Origin: an uncultured Lachnospiraceae bacterium
GTDB taxonomy: Bacteria > Bacillota > Clostridia > Lachnospirales > Lachnospiraceae
Assembly (NCBI GenBank): GCA_945919795.1
Contig: CAMEJJ010000017.1
Span: forward strand, 1-64,000
Length of the DNA: 64,000 nt
Reading direction: 5' to 3'
This document shows, piece by piece, positions 46,647 to 55,600 of this stretch. Every line of letters begins with the position of its first letter. The first letter of the stretch is position 1. Made by a program: the position numbers and the translations under genes. The notes beneath the pieces were generated by a model, which was given only the letters and a program-made list of their open reading frames with translations, was not told where the DNA came from and ran no database searches.

Positions 46647-47054
46647 TCAATCGGTATCTTTATTAACCATTGCAAGGAACTCATCATAATCCCGTATGTA
46701 ATCCGATTCATCATATAATTCAGATGCAAAAACCATAAGAACTGCATCTTCCGAGAAATCGAACATCTCTCTCCAAATATTATTTGCAACATACAATCCC
46801 TCATACGGTTTTTCCAAAGCAACAACCTTTTTTTCTTTTCCGTTATCCAGACGTATTTTACAACTTCCATGCACACACACAAGAATCTGTTCCAACTTTT
46901 TATGTGCATGATGACCCCGAACAACACCGGATATTGTATCATACATATAATATACACGTTTTATTCTAAACGGAATATCTTTAAACTCTTCTAATGCAAC
47001 CAACTGACCTCTCTGATCGCCGTGTGGTTGAAATGTATACTTAATTGTCTGCAT
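46647..47054 (-). CDS. dTDP-4-keto-6-deoxyglucose 3,4-ketoisomerase, FdtA/QdtA-like cupin
   Basis: About 135 residues, a single cupin domain. DQRGQLVALEEFKDIPFRIKRVYYMY, then GVVRGHHAHKKLEQ (conserved His cluster) and NIWREMFDFSEDAVLMVFASELYDESDYIRDY are characteristic. It isomerises the 4-keto to a 3-keto sugar for the aminotransferase downstream. Start at ATG 47054 with GGGG eight bases upstream; a GTG is directly before it. Overlaps the GNAT gene end by 14 bp, implying coupling. Confidence 0.9.
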   Translation of the reverse strand: MQTIKYTFQPHGDQRGQLVALEEFKDIPFRIKRVYYMYDTISGVVRGHHAHKKLEQILVCVHGSCKIRLDNGKEKKVVALEKPYEGLYVANNIWREMFDFSEDAVLMVFASELYDESDYIRDYDEFLAMVNKDTD

Positions 47055-47559
47055 CACGTTCGCCCCATTCTTTCTTTGTTAGCCTAAACCAAACATATCT
47101 TTCCTTTTCAACCTCTGTTAATTCTTTGTAAATACATATCTCCGATACATCTACATCTTGATAATGATTTTTTTTGTAGAACTTCAAAGCACGGGTATTA
47201 TTTTTATCAACATACCAATATATTTCATCCAGATTATAATCAGCAAAACCTATTTTCAAAATCTGAATCATAGCCCATTCAGAATAGCCTTTTCCCATTG
47301 CATCTTTACAAACAACTATTGCAAATTCTGCGGTTTTTTCCTGAATATATTTCAGACTGACAGTTCCTTGATATGCATCATTCTCATCGACAACTGCAAG
47401 ATGCAAATCACTTCCACATTGGCTTTTTTCAATAAATTCTTCGCAATCGAACATTGTTTTAGACAAAAAATCCGTTTTCAAGTCTCCAACAACTGTTATA
47501 TCGTGCATCCATTGAAGCATCCTTTTTGCATCTTTCTTTTTTAATTTTCTTAACTCCAT
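47041..47559 (-). CDS. GNAT acetyltransferase of the amino-sugar module
   Basis: 172 residues. GNAT fold: central strand then GKGYSEWAMIQILKIGF (acetyl-CoA loop region) and WYVDKNNTRALKFYKKNHYQ (typical C-terminal block). Context with FdtA/FdtB suggests N-acetylation of the 3-amino group, a role played by a hexapeptide enzyme (FdtC) in the classical pathway; the last step is therefore non-orthologous here if the inference is right. Adjacent to the GT2 gene without gap. Confidence 0.8.
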   Translation of the reverse strand: MELRKLKKKDAKRMLQWMHDITVVGDLKTDFLSKTMFDCEEFIEKSQCGSDLHLAVVDENDAYQGTVSLKYIQEKTAEFAIVVCKDAMGKGYSEWAMIQILKIGFADYNLDEIYWYVDKNNTRALKFYKKNHYQDVDVSEICIYKELTEVEKERYVWFRLTKKEWGERDADN

Positions 47560-48501
47560 TTAATTCTCATCCTGCAAATATACATTTTTCGTCATAAAAT
47601 CATTAGATAAGCGTGGATTAATTCTTTCTTTTAAAACTTTTCCAAGCAACCTTCTTTGAAATATAATTCTTCCAACACGCCTAATAAAATCGTTTTCACA
47701 ACAATTCACTTTTAGAGACATTTTGGTAGAAAAACTTAATTTCAAATTACTGTTCAATAGTATTTTATCAGCTTGAACCCATTCTTTTCTTATAATTCGC
47801 TCCCATTGAGCCGATGACGATGTCGATATTCCCAAGCCATATTCATAGTAAATTGTGCTCTGCGGAAAAAATACTCCTATTTCATCTTCACACATCATCA
47901 TTCTATAAACAACATCTTCGCAGTAGATAACCACATTTTCTATGCGACGCAAATAATCTTTCAATAAATCAGTTTCCGAAATTATAGCGGCCCCGATAGC
48001 AATATCTTCAGCCAACAAATACAGTTCTTTATTCTTTTTATCATCATTAACAGAGTATAATTGCACTGCTTGAGGTTTTGCAACCACCGACAACAACTCT
48101 TTTTCCCATTTGTCACTGTAACAGAAATAAGTGCAGTCACTGAATGACCATCTCTTTTTACTATTTTTCAAAAAAGAAATCCAGTTTTTTAAAACATATT
48201 CATCGAGAAAGCTGTCTCCGGGTGAAATAACCTTCACAAATGGTGCTTCAACATACTGTAATGCATTCAAAATATTCTTTACAGTTCCTTGATTTACCGG
48301 ACTAACCACTTTTTTAAAACAAATTTTATCATTCAGATACTGCTCCAATTGTTCATAATCACAATTCTTTGTTCCATCATCTGCAAGAATTAATTGCAGA
48401 TGTAAATCTTTCTGAATAAGAATTGAATTAATAGTATCCATCAGTTTATTTCTTTCAGGATTATATGTTACCAAAACAACTGCTGCATCAAATCTACTCA
48501 T
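47560..48501 (-). CDS. Family 2 glycosyltransferase
   Basis: 313 residues. GT-A fold start AAVVLVTYNPERNKL with LILADDGT, then a DxD-like segment in VKVISPGDSFLDEYV and a late KEWVQADKILLNSN. No membrane segment. Starts after AAAAGGTGA. Substrate not predictable. Confidence 0.85.
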   Translation of the reverse strand: MSRFDAAVVLVTYNPERNKLMDTINSILIQKDLHLQLILADDGTKNCDYEQLEQYLNDKICFKKVVSPVNQGTVKNILNALQYVEAPFVKVISPGDSFLDEYVLKNWISFLKNSKKRWSFSDCTYFCYSDKWEKELLSVVAKPQAVQLYSVNDDKKNKELYLLAEDIAIGAAIISETDLLKDYLRRIENVVIYCEDVVYRMMMCEDEIGVFFPQSTIYYEYGLGISTSSSAQWERIIRKEWVQADKILLNSNLKLSFSTKMSLKVNCCENDFIRRVGRIIFQRRLLGKVLKERINPRLSNDFMTKNVYLQDEN

Positions 48502-48506
48502 ACTTT

Positions 48507-50483
48507 TTAGTTCACCTTTTTACCCCAGCCATGTAATGTATATTGTCCTTCAGAAAATTTGCAAAATATTTTTTTAGCTTTTTTATTTTGCAAGAACATC
48601 CACATCGGTTGAAGCGAATATTTTAAATTTGAATCTCTTTTATCAAATTCATTAGTAATTCTGTTTCTATACCATGAACAATACTCCCTAATTCCATCAT
48701 GCATGTGTTCAATCATTATATTGTTAGAAGAAACATCAAAGTTTTCAAACACTAATTTGCAGTTTTCTTCACCATAAGAAATTAAGGAGGGTTGTGTTGA
48801 AGTAAACATATTTTCCAACAAAAACCTCTCATTGAGATACATAATCTTTTGGTTATTAACTCTTGAAAAAATAGTTGGCTTAACTTCTGAAAAAGCATAT
48901 GTTTCAATCGTGTGGTCCGATAGCCAAATCTCTGTCATGGGCATTTCCTGTCCTCCAAGCATTACACCATACACTTCTATATTTTCATGTGTTTTTTCGA
49001 GATATTTTTTCAAATATAAAATCGATGTACCTCTCCAGCCCAAATCAAACAAAAATAATTTTTTCGAATCACCAATTACGTCATCATAATATGTATCTAT
49101 AGCCTTTAACGGTTTTTCATATATTTTTTTGATATCATCTTGTTTTGAAAGCATCCATTCCTTAAAGTGACACCAATCTGAATAATTATCAGGAAAAGCA
49201 ATCTCAAATTCTTTTTTTAAAGCATCATCAAAATATTGAAAAATCCCGACATCATGTAAAGTTTCCTTTATCCGCATCTTCGCAAAGACAATTCTTTTAT
49301 AAAAAGCCTCTTGAAGATACATATCATAATCCATATAGCATATTACAGGCAGTAAGGCCTGTCTGGAAGCCATGATATATTCAGATTTCACATTTCCAAA
49401 ATATTTTGTATAAACCTCCGAAAAAATAAATCCATCCCTTGCCAAAAAAAGGATTTTATCCGCATTCTTTTTTAATGCCAAATCATCCAGCCATTGGCAA
49501 AGTCCATACGTAAGTGGTCCCCCACACAAAAATCCGTACAAAAAATGAACATTATGACATTTTTCTACCCACTCATAAATTCCACTGTACAAATATGCAT
49601 CAACTAATCCTGAATAAACAGAACACATAAATGACTGGTGTTGAAAACGTCTGTATTTTTCTCCAGTTCTATTTACATTTTGAATATGTATTGTTGACAG
49701 TCCGTATTTTTTAGCCACAATAATGTCAGAATAACGATTATCTCCAATATGCAGAATAGTTTTTCCGCTATATTTCTTTTTTACAAGTTCATATAACTCA
49801 CCGGTATGCTTTGATTTTTCATAATCACAGGATACAAAAATATCTTTGAAATCATCATATCCATTATCTGTCAGGATTTCCTTCATATATTCTTTGGGAA
49901 TATACATATCCGAAGTAGCGATTAACGTTTTGTGATTATCCAATGCATACTGATACAACTTTCTCACATACGGATGAGCAAAACATAGTTTTTTTTCTGT
50001 TTCTACTTCTGCCAAAGCAGCATTCTTTGGTTCCAATCCACACCATGAATGTAGACAATTGTAAATATCAAAGATATTGATTTCCCGATTTTTCTTATCG
50101 GTATGATTTCTTGCCCACTCTTCTGCCCGGACTCTTTTTTTTCGAAAATCAATAACCCGATTATCCTTTTCCAAAAAATAAAATATGTCCCGCGGCTGAT
50201 ACACCGGTCTTAGCAAAAGGGTATCAAATATATCAAACGAAACCACATCAACAGCATCTATTTTTTTCTTCATGGCATCAAAATCATATGCTTTTATTGC
50301 CTGAGGATGAAAAATCTCCGATCTGTATTTTGGATGATACAAGTGTGTCAACATATATGCTGCACCAATTAGTTTTTTCTTTAAACCAATCGGCTTTTCA
50401 CCAATCTGATATTCCTCGTTAAAATCCCCGATATATTCATTTTTCTTAAGCAATTGATAACTTAATTTATCTATCATTCCCAT
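48507..50483 (-). CDS. HAD-superfamily protein with extended C-terminus, glycan cluster
   Basis: 658 residues. A HAD hydrolase motif I is at 84-88 (VSFDIFDTLL), motif II TLIATSDMYI near 190 and motif III/IV HIGDNRYSDIIVAKKYG near 245-260. The second part (from about 335) opens with another HAD-like KILFLARDGFIF and has LFLFDLGWRGTSILYLKKYL near 470, typical of long 'HAD-IA' proteins in polysaccharide loci. Catalytic target unknown. The start has a weak ribosome site; ATG 50483 or two codons later. Confidence 0.75.
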   Translation of the reverse strand: MGMIDKLSYQLLKKNEYIGDFNEEYQIGEKPIGLKKKLIGAAYMLTHLYHPKYRSEIFHPQAIKAYDFDAMKKKIDAVDVVSFDIFDTLLLRPVYQPRDIFYFLEKDNRVIDFRKKRVRAEEWARNHTDKKNREINIFDIYNCLHSWCGLEPKNAALAEVETEKKLCFAHPYVRKLYQYALDNHKTLIATSDMYIPKEYMKEILTDNGYDDFKDIFVSCDYEKSKHTGELYELVKKKYSGKTILHIGDNRYSDIIVAKKYGLSTIHIQNVNRTGEKYRRFQHQSFMCSVYSGLVDAYLYSGIYEWVEKCHNVHFLYGFLCGGPLTYGLCQWLDDLALKKNADKILFLARDGFIFSEVYTKYFGNVKSEYIMASRQALLPVICYMDYDMYLQEAFYKRIVFAKMRIKETLHDVGIFQYFDDALKKEFEIAFPDNYSDWCHFKEWMLSKQDDIKKIYEKPLKAIDTYYDDVIGDSKKLFLFDLGWRGTSILYLKKYLEKTHENIEVYGVMLGGQEMPMTEIWLSDHTIETYAFSEVKPTIFSRVNNQKIMYLNERFLLENMFTSTQPSLISYGEENCKLVFENFDVSSNNIMIEHMHDGIREYCSWYRNRITNEFDKRDSNLKYSLQPMWMFLQNKKAKKIFCKFSEGQYTLHGWGKKVN

Positions 50484-50544
50484 AACACAACTTGTTTTTC
50501 TTTCACACCCTATACTCTAGCTTACAGTAATATAAAAATACTCT

Positions 50545-51453
50545 TTACGCCTTCCACCCCGGCTTGTACACCGGATGTATTCCTGTTTTTCCCATCTTTC
50601 CGTCTTTTACAGCTTCTTTTATAACTTCAATCTTTTTTTTATCAAACGATGAATAAGCCACTAAGATACGTCGAAATCCCCTGAGCCATGCAGATTTTTT
50701 ATCCAGATGTTCGCGATACATCACAACCACATTTCTGGTTGCATAATAGTCTCTCCAAGTAACACCATCGCCATATAAATAATTATCTTTGTGATGGATC
50801 AAGATTGAGGGAACACATACAATCTTTCCATATTTTCCTACACGAACCGAGTGTTCAAAATCATCCTGATATATAAAAAAGTCTTTTCTTGGAAGTCCGG
50901 CTTTTTTTATCACTTCTCTTCGAAGAATGGTGCCCACAAAGGAATATAAATCGATATAGAAATACTCTTTTGTAAATTCACTTTTGGGAACCGGCATATC
51001 CTGAGTCCCAAATACAGTTTTCACAAAACGATTTCTTTGAACCGATGCAATACGTCCCTCATATTCACACATGCCGCACAGTGCTGCTGCCTCATTCATA
51101 ATATCCGGATGTTTATTTGAAAAATGCTCTGCCATTTCCAGGGCATTTTTTTCAGGAAAAGCATCATCATCGGCTACCCAGACCCAGTCGGCACATTCCA
51201 TGTCCTGCGCCATCTTCATACCATGATAAAAGCCACCTGCTCCGCCCATATTCTCATCAAGTGAAATCACAATCCGGTTGCATACACCTTGCTCAGACTG
51301 CCATATTTTCAAAAACGCATCTGTTCCATCCGTACTGCAATTATCAACTACGATAAGGTACTCCGGTTTCTTTGTCTGCTCTTCATAACAGACAAGCGAC
51401 TTTTTCAATTCCTCTATTCGGTTATATGTAACAATAACAACTCCGATTTTCAT
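50545..51453 (-). CDS. Family 2 glycosyltransferase, galactofuranosyl/rhamnosyltransferase-like
   Basis: About 302 residues. MKIGVVIVTYNRIEELKKSL, then VVDNCSTDGTDAFL, NMGGAGGFYHGMK and a DDD metal site in WVWVADDDAFPEKNAL. The GGAGGF word is typical of GlfT/rhamnosyltransferase-type GT2. The ATG at 51453 overlaps the gtrB-like stop (ATG inside TTTTGAATATG region), so the pair is coupled. Confidence 0.86.
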   Translation of the reverse strand: MKIGVVIVTYNRIEELKKSLVCYEEQTKKPEYLIVVDNCSTDGTDAFLKIWQSEQGVCNRIVISLDENMGGAGGFYHGMKMAQDMECADWVWVADDDAFPEKNALEMAEHFSNKHPDIMNEAAALCGMCEYEGRIASVQRNRFVKTVFGTQDMPVPKSEFTKEYFYIDLYSFVGTILRREVIKKAGLPRKDFFIYQDDFEHSVRVGKYGKIVCVPSILIHHKDNYLYGDGVTWRDYYATRNVVVMYREHLDKKSAWLRGFRRILVAYSSFDKKKIEVIKEAVKDGKMGKTGIHPVYKPGWKA

Positions 51454-51455
51454 AT

Positions 51456-52388
51456 TCAAAAATTAATCCGTTCTTCTTCGATGACTAAAGGACGATTCAT
51501 AACTCTTTGGTTGATACTGCTGATATATTCACCCAAAAATCCGATAAAAAACAACTGCAATGCTCCCAAAAAGAACATTCCAATCAAAAGCGGTGCCATA
51601 CCTGCACTAAACCGGTCCCAATACATTAATTTCATAACCAGATAAACAATTCCGGCAATGAAACTAATAATTCCACAAAAGATACCTGCAAATGTACACA
51701 ACCGAAGTCCCGCCTTGGTATAAGATGTGATACTGAGCATGGCTGCATCATACAAGCTTAGGAAGTTGTTTTTGCTCTTTCCCGCTCTGCGCTCCGGTTG
51801 TTCGTATTCAATTTCTTTTCGCTTAAAACCTAATTCTGCAACAATTCCTCTTAAAAACGGTGTCGGATCTTTTAAGTCTCTTAACACATCAATAAAAGTT
51901 TTATCATATAATCCGGAGCCGGTAAAATGCTCAATCTGCTCAACATTTGAAAATTTCTTAATTGTCTTATAGTAAAGCGTCCGCAAACCGTATACAATTT
52001 TGTTTTCTTTACTTTTTGTCTTGATGCCGATGACAATTTTATAACCGTTTTCCCATTCTCTGATATACTGTGGGATTAATTCAACTGGGTCCTGAAAATC
52101 GCATACCATACTGATCGTACAATCCCCGGTTGTCTGTAACATGCCATAAAAAGGAGAATTGAACTGTCCAAAATTTTTTGCATTGAAAATCGCTTTGATT
52201 CTGGGATTCTTTCTACATATTTCCCGAAGCAACGCTCTCGTATTATCCGTCGAATCATTGTCTATAAATACAAGCTCATAGTCATAAGAAGATAATTCTC
52301 CCTCAAACAATGCCGTAATGGCTTCGCTCATTGGCCCGACATTTTCTTCTTCATTATAGCAAGGTATTAAAATACTGATTTTTTTCAT
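51456..52388 (-). CDS. Polyprenyl-phosphate glycosyltransferase, GtrB/CsbB-like
   Basis: 310 residues. GT2 domain: ISILIPCYNEEENV (4-17), ELVFIDNDSTDNT, VCDFQDP (metal site), FTGSGLYDK and RAGKSKNNFLSLYDAA, then two C-terminal transmembrane helices (about 230-253 and 268-290). It should transfer a sugar to undecaprenyl phosphate on the cytoplasmic face. It is divergent from a YfhO-type GT-C gene, which resembles the CsbB-YfhO pair known in B. subtilis where YfhO uses the lipid-linked sugar made by CsbB. First gene of the glycan operon, ATG after GGGAAGA. Confidence 0.88.
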   Translation of the reverse strand: MKKISILIPCYNEEENVGPMSEAITALFEGELSSYDYELVFIDNDSTDNTRALLREICRKNPRIKAIFNAKNFGQFNSPFYGMLQTTGDCTISMVCDFQDPVELIPQYIREWENGYKIVIGIKTKSKENKIVYGLRTLYYKTIKKFSNVEQIEHFTGSGLYDKTFIDVLRDLKDPTPFLRGIVAELGFKRKEIEYEQPERRAGKSKNNFLSLYDAAMLSITSYTKAGLRLCTFAGIFCGIISFIAGIVYLVMKLMYWDRFSAGMAPLLIGMFFLGALQLFFIGFLGEYISSINQRVMNRPLVIEEERINF

Positions 52389-52483
52389 ATCATCTTCCCG
52401 TCTTTTTCACACACTTCTGTATGCTCTTATTTCGGATCTATTCCGAATAAAATCGAGTTTCGCCCAAATAATAACACCAATAA

Positions 52484-52511
52484 ATTATACCACATTTTTT
52501 CGTTGTAGCAA
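52484..52511 (-). promoter_or_regulatory. Promoter of gtrB and the long glycan operon
   Basis: Minus-strand TTGCTA (52506-52511), 16-base spacer, TATAAT (52484-52489), about 95 bp before gtrB. Its -35 overlaps the -35 of the divergent yfhO promoter by three bases. Confidence 0.7.
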
Positions 52512-52531
52512 ACCATAGGAATTGTTATAAT
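52503..52531 (+). promoter_or_regulatory. Promoter of the yfhO-like gene, overlapping the gtrB promoter
   Basis: TTGTAG (52503-52508), 17-base spacer, TATAAT (52526-52531), about 130 bp before the ATG. The two promoters face away from each other and share part of the -35 region, so only one polymerase may bind at a time. The remaining 5' untranslated region holds a short hairpin (GTTGCT/AGCAAC). Confidence 0.7.
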
Positions 52532-52668
52532 GATACAAGGGTCGAAAGTTCAAAAAGCCATCCATGATTGCATGCTAAGGATTTTGAATTTAGCGAATTC
52601 CGATTGTTTATAGAATTGCGAGAGTTGCTTTGCAACAGAGCAACAAAAAGTGCGAAAGGATCATTAAC

Positions 52669-55600
52669 ATGAATATTCTTAATCAAATAAAAAAAATAAA
52701 ACCGGCAGAATTGGTACCATTTATCTATGCACCAATTCTGTCTTTTGTCATTTTGTATGTTATTAATTTATTTTATCAGAATACACTGCCTTCGGATATG
52801 TATATCCATCAGTTGCCTAAAAATATTTTGTACTGTGCGCTATCCAGCCTTACTTTTTTTATCTATTTAAAAAAATCAAAGCGTTATCAATCAATATCCC
52901 AGCTTTATATGATTGTGTTAGCCATGGCTTATGGATTGTCATCGTATGCGGTACTAAGCAATTTCTATGCTGAAACCATGCGCTTTTATACTTTGGTTCC
53001 ATTGATTTTTTTAGCTTTTGAGTCTTTGAGAAATGGACAATGTTATGTATTATTTTCTATATTATGTGCAATTTCATTGTGTGTAAATACAGTCGATTCT
53101 TGTATACTTTTCATCTATCTCTCCATTTATTTTCTAATAATGTCCAATACTGACTTCACTAAACGAATCGTTGACTTTCTTCATTTATTGCTGTGCTATG
53201 CATTTTCGTTCTTATTATCGCTTGCGCTTTGCGTCCCTCAACTTTTGACTTTCTTTTCCGATTATCGGGATACTGTCTATTCAGGCTTTTCAATCAATTA
53301 TGAACCTGCCTCTTTTTTATCACGCTTTTTTACTGGTTCCGCCCCCTCCGAGTATTTTACAACAGGACGTGGCTTAGATTTATATTTTGGCATATTTTTC
53401 TTTCTGTTATTAATCCTGTACTTTTTCAATAATAGTATCAATCCCAAAAACAGATTTAAAAACTTTTGTTTTCTTCTTTTTTTAGTTGGAACACTTCAAC
53501 TCTCACCACTTATGCACCTGATGGAATTATGTCAGGATACACAGACGTATTCTCTCTATTATACTGTATTTTTCACTTTCTACTGTTTGCATCTTGCCGC
53601 AATTTCGCTAAATTCATTATCAAATATTTCTAAAAAATCTATACTTTGCGGTCTTGCTTTTTTGGTATGTATAGTCATTTATGTCTTTTTAGGTTCCTCT
53701 CATAATTTCATGCTAATCACAAAAGAAATGATTCTTTGTTTCTTAGCCCTTTATTTATTAGGTCTAATCATTCCATTTTTTTCTGATCGGGCATCCACAC
53801 AAAAATTATTACCAATTTTTGTTATTTTTGAATTAATGGTAAATATTCTGATTATGATTAATCAAAGTGTCTTACCGGCATCATTGGATATCTCCGATGA
53901 ATATTCGTTTCTTACCAGTACAAATGCAGCTGATAATAAAACAGATGCCTCCAGTTCTAACTCAGCAAAATTAAAAGAGTATAATACTTTTTACAATGAG
54001 TATTTTGCTTCGAATATTTCTTCATCATTATATTTATTGGAAAATCACATCACCATCACGGAAGATGATAAAGAATTGTATGGCATGACCGGGGATTTAA
54101 ATGAATTGGAAGCATTTAACTTACGTGGTCATATGCTTGGCGTAACAGAAGATGTGTTCAACCTAGAAGATATCCCTCTTACTTTTGATGCATCTGAACA
54201 ATATAAGGTCGTTTATGAAGGGAACAATTTATATTGTTTAGAACAGTCCCCCGACACACTTAACGAAGGACAAGTTATTGTTTCCTATCATTATCAAAAT
54301 CCAGATCAAAAGAGATTAATAATTCTCTGCAGTTTTTATGATTATTTGGTAGAAGATGAGGACAATAACGACACGTTTAATGGTTATCTTTGCTTTCCTT
54401 CTAACGCAAATTTATCGTTCCGCTTCCGCTTAACTGTATATTCAGTCAATGAAGATGCACTCGGAAAAGTATCTGACGCATTATTTACAGACGCAGATCC
54501 TACAACTCATGAGCAAAGCAATAACTGTGTCTATATTATTTTATTAATCTTCTCAGCAATAAACATTATTTTCTTGCTACATCTTACAATTGATAAAGAA
54601 AAGAAAAAAACAATCCAAAAACTTAATTATATGAAAAACAATGTGATTCATGCCAAAATATGGAATATGCTGCATCAGTTTCTGATAGCCAATCGTGTCT
54701 ATCTAACAGCATTTATCATCCCTTTTGCTGTCTTTATTTTAGCTATGATTTATTATAATTCGGCACCGTTTGGACAAGATTCTTTCTTGGATTCAGACGG
54801 TATTTCATCTTCATTAGCATCAGCACTTAACTATTACTACAATTTAAAAGCAGGAAATACAACACTTAGTACATTAGGAGGTTATGCTATCGGTAACTAT
54901 CCCGGTTTATACATTATCTTCTATCTTCCAATGTTATTATTTTCTGCCGCTTCCCTTCCGTCTGTGTTTATGATACAAGACGCCATTTTACTGGGTTTTT
55001 CCGGCTTTTTTATCTGCTATTATCTCTCTCACCGATTAAACGGAGTTTGTGCGGATAAAACAGACTGGAAAATGCTAATTCCGGCACTAATTTATAGCTT
55101 AAACACGTTTATGCTGGCCATGCACAGTTATATTTTCTGGTGGTATTTGTTATTCGCGTTATTCCCACTTTTGATTCTGTTCCAGGAACGATTGATCTAC
55201 CAAAAGAAATGGTTACCCTATTCTCTTTTGTTATTCTTTTGTATTTTAACAAATTTTAATATTGCATTTTATATCTGCATTTATCTCGTCATTCACTTTT
55301 TTACCTGTAGCTTTGACAGTATCAGGGATTTTATTGTAAAGGGGCTTCGCTTTGCCATACCCTCAATTTTAGGTGCATTATGCAACTTTAGTAATCTCTA
55401 TGGTTTGTTTGCCAGCTTATTCACACAACGTGCAGGAACTGGTTATGCTGAAGCAGATAGTGTTGTTCCTACATTTGGATTTTTCACTTCCTATTTTAAT
55501 CAGTGGAAACAGTTCATGCTATTTGCTCCTTGTGATACCATCACAGATAACGATGGACACATTAATCTATATATGGGAGTATTTTTTCTAATCCTATTTG

